This document shows positions 28,036 through 37,401 of a stretch of 64,000 nucleotides of DNA, one piece after another; the stretch's first letter is position 1; the number at the start of each line of letters is the position of its first letter. The stretch comes from Allochromatium palmeri (lineage in GTDB: Bacteria; Pseudomonadota; Gammaproteobacteria; Chromatiales; Chromatiaceae): assembly GCF_009720725.1 (NCBI RefSeq), contig NZ_WNKT01000013.1, forward strand, positions 16,625 to 80,624, read 5' to 3'. The position numbers and the translations under genes were made by a program. Below the pieces are notes generated by a model, which saw only the letters and a list, made by a program, of their open reading frames with translations, was not told where the DNA came from and did no database searches.

Positions 28036-30714
28036 CTACCCCTTCCCAAGGTGATCAATCGACATATTCTCGGAAATGGTGTCGTGGGGGATGAGTCGAT
28101 AAATCCACGGCTTGCCTCCGTGCTTGAGGCTGTAGCTTGTTGCGTTTTCGCACCAGTTTTCGGCAGCGTCCTTTTTCGCCAGCACATCGGCATCATTCAA
28201 CGCGGTACGCTTCTTCGGTTCCAGCATGTAGATCGCGTCTGCTGTCTCGGCGACGAAGTCGGGCTGATACTCGGAATGATCCGCTCCTAGCCTGTAGAAG
28301 ATTTGGAACAGGCCTTTCGCGGGCTTGAACCACTTCTCCGTTTCCCGATCCAGAATCACAGCGAGGATACGTTCCGCCTCGGAGTCGAATTTCTGGACGG
28401 GATAGAGGCAGCGTTTGAAGCCGCCGAAGAGATACTTCGCCATGTTGCTCTTGTCCTTCGGCGACACCCTGAAGTCCAGTGGCTCCTCGTTCGCGGTAGC
28501 GGTGTAGGCACTCGACTTGAGCTCGGTGAAGCCTTTGCTGATCACGACTTCGTATTCGACTGCCTCGTCCTCCCAATAGTGCGCCTGCATTTGGGCGTGG
28601 ATGAACGCGGCGATCTCCTTTTGGTGCCGCCAGAGCACTTTTCCTGCTTGTTCTTCGCTGAGGTAGCCTTTCAGATGCGTCACTGTTTGACTGGCCAGGT
28701 CGTAGAGAAGGTCGGCGTGCTTCTCGTAGTCGATGTCATCAAAATCCACGAGTCCGCTGACGACGTAGTTCTCAAGCCGCGTCTCTTTCAATCCGCCTTT
28801 GCCGAGCCCGATCACTTCGTGGGTGCCGGTGCGAAGCAACTGCACCCAGAGCTCGTCGGAGATGGGCTGAAAGTTCAGACCGGAGAGGTCCAGCTCGAAT
28901 GCCTTGAAGCCGGAGTCCACCTCGCCCTTCGGTACCACCAGGATTCGAGGAATGTCGATGGTTTGCTGCACGACCAGTTCAGCCGTCTTCTTCACGATGG
29001 CCGCGATGTCCGGCTGTTCGGTCACGCCTTCCAACTCCAATTGGGTTGGGGTAAAGGCAGCGGCAACTTCCCGCACCATGTCAGCTTGGACTTCGGCGTT
29101 GGCGAGGCTGTGAGTGGTCGGTACGCGATCCGGCTGGCTTTCGAACTTCTTGATGACGGTGTAGGCCGCCTGGGCAACCTTCTGCTCTGCGGCTGTGGTG
29201 AATACCGTTTTCTCTGCCGACGGCGCAACGGTTGTAGACGTGGAGGTTTGTGCGGGGATGGTCCCGAGCTGGCTGGCCAGCTTGCTCTGAGAGATGACCG
29301 TCTTGGTCTTCTTCTCAAGCTCATCGGGATCGAGGATGACGGTCTGCATGCGAACCTGAGAGTCGGGACGGTTGGCCTCGTCGACGATCTCCTGGAACTT
29401 GTCATGCGCCACGATATTGAGGCGATCGACGGCGGTGACGCCGACGCGCTTACCGTAGGGCAGGCGCAGACCGCGACCGATCGACTGCTCGATGAGGATA
29501 CGGGCATTGGCGGCGCGCAGCGGAACGATGGTATAGAGGTTGGTGACATCCCAGCCTTCCTTGAGCATGTTCACGTGGATCACGATCTCGGTCGGCTCGT
29601 CAGCGTGTTCCACCTTGAGTAGGCGGTTGATCATGTCCTCCTCTTGCGCCCCCGTCTTGCTGGAATCGACCTGGATGACCTTGCCCTTGTAGCCGCCGTC
29701 GAAGAAATCGTCCGACTCCAGCAAGGTCTTCAGTTGCGCTGCGTGCGTTGTGTCGCGCGCGATCACAAGCACGAAGGGCTTGACGATTTCACGGTTGGTT
29801 TCGCGGGCATAGGTTTCGAGCTGAACCTTGGTTTGCTCGTGCAAGCGAATGCCATCGGAGAGTTTCAGCTCTTCAATCGCCTCCTTGCTCATGCCGGCGG
29901 GATTGAAGTTCTTCCGCGTCACCACGGCGGGCTCCTTGACGAAACCATCGGCGATGGCACGGCCCAGGGCGTAGTCGTAGATGACATTATTGAAGGGTAT
30001 CGCTCCCTTCGACGTTTCGACGAAGGGCGTTGCCGTCAGTTCGAGCCCAAGGACGGGCTTCAGCTCGTTGATGGCGCGCAGTCCAGCCTTGGCGCGGTAG
30101 CGGTGCGACTCGTCCATCAGCAGGACGAGGTCTGGCAGGGCCGCGAGGTAATCGAAGTAGCTTTCCCCGATGTATTCGGAGAGACGCTTGATCTTCGGCG
30201 CTTTGCCGCCGCGGACCTCCGAGTCGATCTTGGAAATATTGAAGATATTGATGCGCACGCCGCCAAAGAGCGAGCCGCTGGCCGGGTCACGCTGATCGTA
30301 GTTGTCGCCGGTGATGAGTGCCGGTTGGTTCACGACGAACTCGGCCATCCCCTTGAACACATATTTGGGCGTATTGGGCGTGAAATCCGCGATCAGCTTG
30401 TTGTAGATCGTCAGGTTGGGCGCGAGGATGAAGAAGTTGTTGATGCCGTGCGCGAGGTGCAGGTAAGTGACGAAGGCCCCCATGAGCCGCGTCTTACCGA
30501 CGCCGGTGGCGAGGGCAAAACAGAGCGAGGGGAAATCCCGCTCGAAATCGGTGACGGACGGGTATTCGCTTTGGATCAATTCCAGGGCTTCGGACACGGC
30601 CGTCGATTTTCGGGGCGGCACGATCTCGGTGATCCGATCGAGGATCTCCAGCGATTGGCGCTGCGGCGGGCGGAGGCTCAGGCGTCCGGAAATGGCGTTG
30701 ACGTGGCGGTTCAT
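28036..30714 (-). CDS. Type III restriction enzyme Res subunit (DEAD-like helicase/nuclease)
   Basis: 892 residues. In type III systems Res translocates or slides using ATP and cuts when two unmethylated sites lie head to head; it needs Mod for site recognition. Walker A is ATGVGKT (69-75), Walker B/motif II reads LLMDESHRYRA near 205, motif III is LELTATPFVE, and motif VI is IEQSIGRGLRLPYGKR. A C-terminal PD-(D/E)xK nuclease is visible as YQPDFVAET then LEPKK near residue 835. The start overlaps the Mod stop (ATGA), so the pair is translationally coupled. Base composition is somewhat less GC-rich than the flanking genes. Confidence 0.9.
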   Translation of the reverse strand: MNRHVNAISGRLSLRPPQRQSLEILDRITEIVPPRKSTAVSEALELIQSEYPSVTDFERDFPSLCFALATGVGKTRLMGAFVTYLHLAHGINNFFILAPNLTIYNKLIADFTPNTPKYVFKGMAEFVVNQPALITGDNYDQRDPASGSLFGGVRINIFNISKIDSEVRGGKAPKIKRLSEYIGESYFDYLAALPDLVLLMDESHRYRAKAGLRAINELKPVLGLELTATPFVETSKGAIPFNNVIYDYALGRAIADGFVKEPAVVTRKNFNPAGMSKEAIEELKLSDGIRLHEQTKVQLETYARETNREIVKPFVLVIARDTTHAAQLKTLLESDDFFDGGYKGKVIQVDSSKTGAQEEDMINRLLKVEHADEPTEIVIHVNMLKEGWDVTNLYTIVPLRAANARILIEQSIGRGLRLPYGKRVGVTAVDRLNIVAHDKFQEIVDEANRPDSQVRMQTVILDPDELEKKTKTVISQSKLASQLGTIPAQTSTSTTVAPSAEKTVFTTAAEQKVAQAAYTVIKKFESQPDRVPTTHSLANAEVQADMVREVAAAFTPTQLELEGVTEQPDIAAIVKKTAELVVQQTIDIPRILVVPKGEVDSGFKAFELDLSGLNFQPISDELWVQLLRTGTHEVIGLGKGGLKETRLENYVVSGLVDFDDIDYEKHADLLYDLASQTVTHLKGYLSEEQAGKVLWRHQKEIAAFIHAQMQAHYWEDEAVEYEVVISKGFTELKSSAYTATANEEPLDFRVSPKDKSNMAKYLFGGFKRCLYPVQKFDSEAERILAVILDRETEKWFKPAKGLFQIFYRLGADHSEYQPDFVAETADAIYMLEPKKRTALNDADVLAKKDAAENWCENATSYSLKHGGKPWIYRLIPHDTISENMSIDHLGKG

Positions 30715-32348
30715 TCTGCGTCCTCCTCTCCATCAAAAAGTCCGAGCTGGCCGGGTTTCGGCGGGGCGTCGGGGAGATTTTCGACGCGGAGGCTGTAGTC
30801 GTCCTTGCCCCATTCGCAGCGGCTGAGGACGGCTTTGGGAATTTTTTTTACCGTCAGATTCGCGTAGCCCTCTTTGCTGCCACGGAAGGAGGTACAGACG
30901 ACCAGCAGGCTGCGCTCGGGGCCGACTTCGTCGCTCAGTTGTTGGAGCTGCTCGTGCTTGAGGCTGGCGGTGGTGACGTAGATGAAGTCCTGCTCCGTGG
31001 AGTGGCCGTGCTGCCAGTAGAGGCTGTCGCTCGGGGCATAGGTGAAGCCCTCCAGCTTGCAGACCGCTTCGGCCAGCATGGCGGCGTTGTAGTCCTTGCT
31101 GATCACCCAGTTGTCCCACTTGTCCTTTTCGAGCAGGGAGGGCGCGAGCTTGTAGTAACGAAAACCGCCGCCGCCTTTCCAGTCGACCGCCTTGGTGATG
31201 CCGCCGGGGTCTTCACCGTCGATGACCTTCTTCAGGCGCGGGATGCAGTGGGTGTGGCAATGCTCGCCGAGTTCGATGCCGATCCAGCGCCGACCCATCT
31301 TGTGGGCCACGGCTGCCGTGGTGCCGGAGCCGAGAAAGGAGTCAAGGACGAGGTCGCCGGGGTTAGTGGCTATGTGAAGAACCCGTTGAATCAAGCGCTC
31401 CGGTTTCGGTGTTGGGAATGAGTCCTTCGCACCATAGAGAGCGTGCATTTCCCGCTTGGATTCATCCGTGTGTCCAACCTCCTCGTGGGGCCACCATGTC
31501 CAAGGGGCCATCCCCTCAATTTGACTCAGAAACTGTTTCCGTTGAGGCATGGCATTTCCGTCTTTGCCAAAGTATATTCGATCATCAGCGAGCAATTCTT
31601 CATACCTCTCGCGGATGACTTTCCAACACGAACCTTCAGGCGGAGTGAATATTTTCCCCGTTTCGGGAGATTCGATCTCATACATCTGATTGGGCCGAAA
31701 ACCTTGGGCGGAGAAGGAAACCGCTCGCCAAAGTCCCCGTGGATCTTTGTTTGGATTTTTGTATACTTTCTTCTGTTTTTCCCCTAGAGGTAGCTTATTC
31801 CGCTTTTTCTTGAATGTTGCTATGTCACGTGCATAGACTAAAACATATTCGTGAGCGTCACCAATGGCCTCCCTATTTTCACGGGAATAACGCTTTTGCC
31901 AAATGTTGGATGCTACGAATGAATCTCTCCCGCAGATCTCGTCGAGCAACACTCTAAGGTATGGCATTTCAGAGTCATCAATAGAGACCCAAAGCGAACC
32001 ATCTTTTGAATCCAAGAGATTCCATATGATTTTTAGACGCTCGCGAATCAACGACAACCATAGAGAATGCTCCAAACCGTCGTCGTAGTGAGAAAATGCT
32101 GATCCGGTGTTATATGGTGGATCAATGTAAACACACTTCACCTTACCCGCGTAGTCCTGCTCCAACGCCTTCAAAGCGAGCAGATTGTCCCCAAAGATCA
32201 GCTTATTATCGAAAAGATCTTTCCTTCCAACACGATGCAGTGCATGGTAAGACTTCTGCGGATCCTCGACCAGAATTCGCGGCTCTAGCTTTGGTCGGTT
32301 CTCCTTACCGATCCAGGTAAGTTCGAGTTTTTGTTTTCTTGTTGACAT
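30711..32348 (-). CDS. Site-specific DNA N6-adenine methyltransferase, type III Mod-like
   Basis: 545 residues. It methylates adenine in the recognition sequence and confers specificity on the Res partner. The motif order is DPPYNTG (76-82) first and FLGSGT (338-343, SAM binding) after the ~250-residue target-recognition region, the beta-class order typical of Mod. The C-terminal 200 residues carry conserved Mod-tail segments (KDYNAAMLAEAVCKLEGFTY). The 5' 900 bases (about 31440-32340) are clearly AT-richer than the 3' part and the neighbours. The specificity half may therefore have been exchanged. A ~108-base gap separates it from the AIPR gene and has room for its own promoter (TATTTAAT close to the start). 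Confidence 0.9.
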   Translation of the reverse strand: MSTRKQKLELTWIGKENRPKLEPRILVEDPQKSYHALHRVGRKDLFDNKLIFGDNLLALKALEQDYAGKVKCVYIDPPYNTGSAFSHYDDGLEHSLWLSLIRERLKIIWNLLDSKDGSLWVSIDDSEMPYLRVLLDEICGRDSFVASNIWQKRYSRENREAIGDAHEYVLVYARDIATFKKKRNKLPLGEKQKKVYKNPNKDPRGLWRAVSFSAQGFRPNQMYEIESPETGKIFTPPEGSCWKVIRERYEELLADDRIYFGKDGNAMPQRKQFLSQIEGMAPWTWWPHEEVGHTDESKREMHALYGAKDSFPTPKPERLIQRVLHIATNPGDLVLDSFLGSGTTAAVAHKMGRRWIGIELGEHCHTHCIPRLKKVIDGEDPGGITKAVDWKGGGGFRYYKLAPSLLEKDKWDNWVISKDYNAAMLAEAVCKLEGFTYAPSDSLYWQHGHSTEQDFIYVTTASLKHEQLQQLSDEVGPERSLLVVCTSFRGSKEGYANLTVKKIPKAVLSRCEWGKDDYSLRVENLPDAPPKPGQLGLFDGEEDAE

Positions 32349-32456
32349 ATCGATTAAATAGGTCCGCGATAAGTGTGATTTCGTGAAGATCGAGTCGTCG
32401 GTCTGGTCTATAGTAACGGGAGCGATCTTTTCAGTCAGATCATGAAGGGCCGCAGC

Positions 32457-34259
32457 TCATTCTTCGGTGCCTGGGATTTGATTTCCATTCTCGGTCACCG
32501 CGGGATTTTGCGTATTGGCTGCCCGCAGCACCTCGCCCCTGATGCGTCGGCAATCCTCGGAGTCACAAAATACCGACCGGAAATGGCGCGGGAAACTGTA
32601 GCCGCCCCCCTGCACAACCGAGATGTGTCCGAGCGTCCCGCAGGCACTCCAGACTTCTTCCGATACCGTGAGGGCAGCACCCGAAAAACTGGCGATCTCC
32701 TCGGCAGACAGCGAAGTGGCCTCTCCGGATTCCGGTTTCAAACGCAGGAAGATCAGATTCAGAATCAGCCAGCGTCCGTTCTCGAAGAATGCCTTGCGCG
32801 CTGGCTCCGCTCGGGCGAACTCGCGGAACTTGTCGAGTACGATCCGCTGGGCCTGCACGGCGCGCCAAAGACTCCTTGCTGAAAGCGAGGAGGCGAAGAC
32901 CCGCGAATAACGACTGATCGTTTCACCTTCAGGGATCTCCGTGTCCCAAAGCGATTTTCGGTTGCTCAGAGTCCGAGCGACGAACTTCGGGGCGGTATTC
33001 CCCTGCATCAGACAGGCCGCCGCCGTGGTGGCTTCCAGAATGCTGAAATTGTAAGCATCTTGGGGGATGGCTTCATCGGAGATCTTGTAGTGGTAAGTGA
33101 TACCGGATGGACTGAGCTGATTCGCGATCCGTTCCTGCTCCGGATCGAGGGCCACATAGTCGCGAGCGAGGATTTCGTTCTGGGTATTGGTGCTACGGGT
33201 GATCCTTTCGGCAAATTGCCGGTCATCCTCGCATCGCTCCATCGAGATGATGCGGATGAACGCAAAGCCCTCCGGTGCGGATCCAGGCGTGCAGGTCTTG
33301 GACAAGATCCCGAGGGTCTGGGCGCCATTGACGATGGAAAAGCCAAAGGCCCTGATGTTCTTCTGTTCCGCATTCGCACGATCCGTAGCCCTGACCTCAA
33401 GGCGCTCGCAGTAGGCCGTGAGGCCGTTGTTGAGATAGAGAAAGCTGCCGGGATCATCCCGAACCGTGCTTGCGATCTCCTCGTTGACTTCGGTGCTTCC
33501 TTTGTATCGGCGGATATTGGACGCGATGAGCCGATCGCCATGGGCGGCGCAAAGTTCGACCAGATCTGACAGAGGGATCAAACCGTAGACGATCTCGTGG
33601 GGATCCTTCAGCCATCCGGGCTTACGGATGCAGAGCGCGACTTCTTTTACTGCGCGGATATCGGCGGCCCCGATGATCCAATCGTGGACTGTCGTCAGGT
33701 TGAAGGCATCGAACCTGAAGTAGTCGTCGTCGGGTGAGTAGCGTGTCTTCAGCGTTTCGAACAAGCGCCTGCGATCATCGGAAACCAATCGGATGCCGGA
33801 GTAAACGAGCGCTGCACGCACGCTCAAAGTGCCGCCGCTCATCAGGTATTCGATGTGGGGTAGCTTTACGGACCACGCCGGATTGGCCCGGAGTTCCTCA
33901 AAGTCCCCGCGAAGCAAGGCGTCCAGGCCGGTCGAGAAGCGGGTGACTTCATGGAGCCCCGGCTCGCTCATTCCGTCGGTCAGGAATTTTGATTGAACAC
34001 ACCATAATGTGTTTGAATTAGCTGAGTGGTAGACCGCGTCGATACCGCCGTCGTTGCCACCATCGACCAGTGAGTCTGAGGCCTCCTGGAGCGAACAGCC
34101 GGCGACCTGGTGGATGGTGAAAGCGGCCAGAGCGCGGCTGCAGAAGTTCGTCTCCACATGATCCGGATCAGCGTGCGTAACCGGAGCGATCAACCCGTCG
34201 AAGTCCTGATGGAGCCGCGGCGGCAGATGCGTGATCTCAATGGGGCGGTCCGTGCTCAT
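32457..34259 (-). CDS. AIPR family protein with a nuclease-like N-terminus
   Basis: 600 residues. AIPR (abortive infection phage resistance) proteins are found in defence islands. The AIPR core is marked by ASNIRRYKGSTEVNEEI near 245 and FLYLNNGLT near 275, then FSIVNGAQTLGILS and ITRSTNTQNEI. The N-terminal ~120 residues hold a PD-(D/E)xK-like pattern: D70-GGID around GGNDGGIDAVY and QSK at 89-91 after a hydrophobic strand (TLWCVQSKF). It is therefore probably a nuclease acting on nucleic acid, an inference. The ATG at 34259 overlaps the helicase stop by four bases, indicating coupled translation with the SNF2 protein. Confidence 0.85.
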   Translation of the reverse strand: MSTDRPIEITHLPPRLHQDFDGLIAPVTHADPDHVETNFCSRALAAFTIHQVAGCSLQEASDSLVDGGNDGGIDAVYHSANSNTLWCVQSKFLTDGMSEPGLHEVTRFSTGLDALLRGDFEELRANPAWSVKLPHIEYLMSGGTLSVRAALVYSGIRLVSDDRRRLFETLKTRYSPDDDYFRFDAFNLTTVHDWIIGAADIRAVKEVALCIRKPGWLKDPHEIVYGLIPLSDLVELCAAHGDRLIASNIRRYKGSTEVNEEIASTVRDDPGSFLYLNNGLTAYCERLEVRATDRANAEQKNIRAFGFSIVNGAQTLGILSKTCTPGSAPEGFAFIRIISMERCEDDRQFAERITRSTNTQNEILARDYVALDPEQERIANQLSPSGITYHYKISDEAIPQDAYNFSILEATTAAACLMQGNTAPKFVARTLSNRKSLWDTEIPEGETISRYSRVFASSLSARSLWRAVQAQRIVLDKFREFARAEPARKAFFENGRWLILNLIFLRLKPESGEATSLSAEEIASFSGAALTVSEEVWSACGTLGHISVVQGGGYSFPRHFRSVFCDSEDCRRIRGEVLRAANTQNPAVTENGNQIPGTEE

Positions 34260-37114
34260 ACCAGTCTCCAACGGATGGTAAAGAGATCTTCCTTAGAAGA
34301 CTCGGATTTGAGTTTACCCTCGATCTTCTCGATGAGACGTTCGCGGTTGTTGTCGATCTCGTCCTGCGCGTCGAAGAGGTTGCGGCGGCGTTCCTTGCGA
34401 TGGGATTCGAGAACCTTGATCTGCTTTTGACCGGCCAGCTTTTCCTCAAGGGTCAGCGCGGCGGAGGCGGCGCGGCGAGCCTCCTTGATCTGACGGTCGA
34501 TGTCCTTGATCTCGCGTTCGAGGCCGACCTTCAGGTCGTCGGCCCAGTGGTCGAGTTTGGTGGCCTCGGCTTCGAAGAACTGGGCATTGCGCTCGGAGAT
34601 GTCGCGGCCGATGCGGGCCTGCTCTCTGCGGGTGAGTTCGTCGAGGCTGTGTGGCGCAGGCTCGGAGAGGTCGCGCAAATGTTTGCCCGGTAGTGAGAGG
34701 AGGCGACGTGCGGTTTCTTCGTCGAGTGATTCTCCCGTGTCCGTTTGGACGGCGAGGATGAGGTAGTCCTCGCTCTGGCCAAGGGAATCGACGCTGTAGC
34801 GGGAGACATTGAGCCAGCCGGATTGACCGATATAGGGCTCAAGGATGGTGATCTTGCCCTCATGCGTCTCGTAGCTGAAGGCGATCTCCGCGGGGACGAG
34901 GGATCGCTCCTTGGCGGTGCGGATGACTGCTTCCGCCAAGGGGTGCCCGAGGCGGTATAGGTGGGCCTCGCCGGAGCGGCGGGGAAGCTCGTAGAGACCG
35001 GTTGGCGTCTTATGCGCGATCTCTGGGAAAGGCGCAGTGAGGAGGCGGAAGCAGCCCTCGCCTTGAAACTCGGCGTGACCGTTCAGTTCGTGCCGCGTGA
35101 GGCGCATGAGTTGCCGCTCGAACTGGCCGAGAACGGCCTTCGAGTCTTGGTCGCGGATCTTGAGCTTTTCGCGCACCTCGTCGTCGAAGTGTTCGAGGAG
35201 CTTCTTGCGCGTCGTGGTCATGGCTTCGTTGATCTCGAAGCTCAGTTCAAGCTGCAGGGCGTCGAACGCCTCTTTGATTTGCTCAGGCTGGCGGCACTGC
35301 CGGTAGATGGTGGCGATGCGTTTCTCGAAATCGACGCCGGAACCGATGGCACCAAGGACTTCGTCACTGGCGCCGAAGACGCCTTCGAACAGGTGAAATT
35401 TCTCGGCGAGGAGCGCGTAGACGCGCTGGTCGGCGGCGTTCTTCTTGTTGAGGAAGTTGACGACAACGACGTCGTGCTTCTGCCCGTAGCGGTGGCAGCG
35501 GCCGATGCGCTGTTCGACGCGCTGGGGGTTCCAGGGAAGGTCGTAATTGATAACGAGAGAGCAGAATTGGAGGTTGATGCCCTCGGCGCCAGCCTCGGTG
35601 GCGATCATGATGCGGCCTTCGTCGCGGAAGTAATCGACGAGGGCGGAACGCATGTCGGCGGTGCGCGAGCCTGTGACGCGGTCGCTGCCTTGGTGGCGGA
35701 TTTTCCATGCCTCGTAGATCTCCTTCGAGCGCGGGTCGTTGTTGCCACCGTTGAAGAGGACGATGCCGTCGCTCCATTCGCTCTCGGCCAGAAGCCTCAG
35801 AAGGTAGTCCTGGGTGCGGCGGGATTCGGTAAAAATGATGGCCTTTTCGGCGGCCTGTAGCCCGGACACCTTCTCGAAAGCAATTTTGAGGGCGCGAAGC
35901 AGGGCATGGCCTTTGGCGTTTTTGGTGATGGAGGCAGCCAGTTCGGCGAAGGCTTCGAGCTCTGCGATTTCAGAGGCGAGGGCTTCGCGGCCGGCTTCGG
36001 AGAGTGGCTCCGTGGCTTCGTCTTCGGTCCATTCCTCGGCGGTTGCGTCGAGTGCTTCGTAGTCTTCGTCTAGTTCATCGACGAGGGAGAGACTTTCCTG
36101 TTCAGCCAGATCCTGTTTCAACCGGCGGGCCATGGTCTGTAAGGCGCCGGCGATGGCGAAGGTCGAGGAGGCGAGGAGCTTGCGCAGAACCAGGGTCATT
36201 AGAGTGCGCTGGGCCGGAGGCAGCGCGAAGAGGTTATCGCGTCCGAGGTAGTCGGAGACGAGCTGGTAGAGCTGATCCTCGCTTTGCTCCGGGGTGAACT
36301 CTTCGACCAGCGCGTGCCGTGCGGTGTAGGGCACATATTGGGTGACCTGGCGGCGTAGCGTGCGGTGACAGAGCGGCGCGAGCCGGGCCTTGAGCACGTC
36401 GAAGGTGCCGTCCTGGCTGAGATTGGCGAACTGCTGGCGGAAACTCTTGAGGTCGCCGAAGGCGTGATCGTCGATGAAGGAGACGAGACCGTAGAGCTCG
36501 AGTAGCGAGTTTTGCAGCGGTGTTGCGGTGAGGAGCACCTTGGGCCGTCCTTCGAGGGCGCTCTTCAGGGTGTTGGCGATGACGTTGCTGGGCTTATAGA
36601 CGTTGCGCAGGCGATGGGCTTCGTCGATGACGACGAGATCCCAGGGTATCGCCACGACGTCCTCGGCCTTGTTCCGAGCGAAGTGATACGAGCAAATGAC
36701 AAGACTTGGCTCGGCCGGTTGGAACGGATTGGTGCTGCCGGCTTTGACTGCCTGATTGTAGGAACGGGCTTCGAGAATCGTGGCAGGCAGGAAAAATTTT
36801 TCCGCAAGTTCCTGATGCCACTGCTTGCGAAGGTTCGACGGGGTAATGATCAAGATACGGCGCTTGCGCTCGGCCCAGCGTTGCGACAGGAGAATCCCCG
36901 CCTCGATGGTCTTTCCGAGACCGACTTCATCGGCGAGGAGCGCGCCGTTGGAAAAGGGCGATTTGAACGCGAACAGCGCGGCATCAACCTGATGGGGATT
37001 GAGGTCTACCCGTGCACCCGCCACAGCAGCGGCGAGCTTCCCGACACTGTTGGATGACCAGCGGCGGGTTAGCTCGTGGGCGAGGTATTTGGCTTGATGG
37101 TGGGTGAGTGGCAT
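34256..37114 (-). CDS. SNF2-family helicase/translocase
   Basis: 952 residues. Superfamily 2 translocase: motif I DEVGLGKT (62-69) with the SNF2-type ADEVGLGKTIEAGILL, motif Ia ITPSNLRKQW, motif II DEAH near 178, motif III LTATPLQN, motif V ATEAGAEGINLQF and motif VI QRIGRCHRYGQ. A long charged linker (TAEEWTEDEATEPLSE) lies between the two RecA lobes. The C-terminal 350 residues include a coiled coil (LEREIKDIDRQIKEARRAA) and are not a known domain to me. RapA- and DISARM-type SNF2 proteins share the core. It most likely remodels or translocates on DNA for the coupled AIPR protein and perhaps for Mod/Res. Confidence 0.88.
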   Translation of the reverse strand: MPLTHHQAKYLAHELTRRWSSNSVGKLAAAVAGARVDLNPHQVDAALFAFKSPFSNGALLADEVGLGKTIEAGILLSQRWAERKRRILIITPSNLRKQWHQELAEKFFLPATILEARSYNQAVKAGSTNPFQPAEPSLVICSYHFARNKAEDVVAIPWDLVVIDEAHRLRNVYKPSNVIANTLKSALEGRPKVLLTATPLQNSLLELYGLVSFIDDHAFGDLKSFRQQFANLSQDGTFDVLKARLAPLCHRTLRRQVTQYVPYTARHALVEEFTPEQSEDQLYQLVSDYLGRDNLFALPPAQRTLMTLVLRKLLASSTFAIAGALQTMARRLKQDLAEQESLSLVDELDEDYEALDATAEEWTEDEATEPLSEAGREALASEIAELEAFAELAASITKNAKGHALLRALKIAFEKVSGLQAAEKAIIFTESRRTQDYLLRLLAESEWSDGIVLFNGGNNDPRSKEIYEAWKIRHQGSDRVTGSRTADMRSALVDYFRDEGRIMIATEAGAEGINLQFCSLVINYDLPWNPQRVEQRIGRCHRYGQKHDVVVVNFLNKKNAADQRVYALLAEKFHLFEGVFGASDEVLGAIGSGVDFEKRIATIYRQCRQPEQIKEAFDALQLELSFEINEAMTTTRKKLLEHFDDEVREKLKIRDQDSKAVLGQFERQLMRLTRHELNGHAEFQGEGCFRLLTAPFPEIAHKTPTGLYELPRRSGEAHLYRLGHPLAEAVIRTAKERSLVPAEIAFSYETHEGKITILEPYIGQSGWLNVSRYSVDSLGQSEDYLILAVQTDTGESLDEETARRLLSLPGKHLRDLSEPAPHSLDELTRREQARIGRDISERNAQFFEAEATKLDHWADDLKVGLEREIKDIDRQIKEARRAASAALTLEEKLAGQKQIKVLESHRKERRRNLFDAQDEIDNNRERLIEKIEGKLKSESSKEDLFTIRWRLV

Positions 37115-37138
37115 GTCTGCTCAGGTTCGCGCACGTGG

Positions 37139-37345
37139 CTATGCGGGGATCGAAATGGACCGTAAAGTCTCGGCGTCGCTGGCGTGGGTGTAGCAGCTGG
37201 GGGAGATACCGCACTCGTTCTTGGCAAACTCGGCGTGGTCGATGATGCGGCAGATCCAGCTGATCCGCGCTGGCGAGCACTTGGCAGATTTCATTCCATT
37301 GCTGCCCACTGCTCTCGCCCTCATCCTCAATTCGGACACGGACAT
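37139..37345 (-). CDS. Small hypothetical reading frame, uncertain
   Basis: 68 residues between the SNF2 and P-loop ATPase genes on their strand (ATG at 37345). No family recognised; five cysteines (KCSPARISWICRIIDHAEF, then NECGISPSCY) could bind a metal. There is no good ribosome-binding site and the frame may be a remnant of a longer gene. A TAAACCGCG motif like the ends of the repeat family occurs at 37379, just upstream of it. Confidence 0.3.
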   Translation of the reverse strand: MSVSELRMRARAVGSNGMKSAKCSPARISWICRIIDHAEFAKNECGISPSCYTHASDAETLRSISIPA

Positions 37346-37401
37346 GCTTGCCGCAAAACCATAACTTTTGATATTTAAACCGCGTTGACTCCGGCGCTTG
37401 C

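Noticed and set aside
28036..37114. Reading the SNF2 plus methyltransferase locus as DISARM or BREX
   Set aside because: No drmA, drmB or drmC and no brxC, pglZ or brxL homologs are present; the partners are AIPR and a type III Res.
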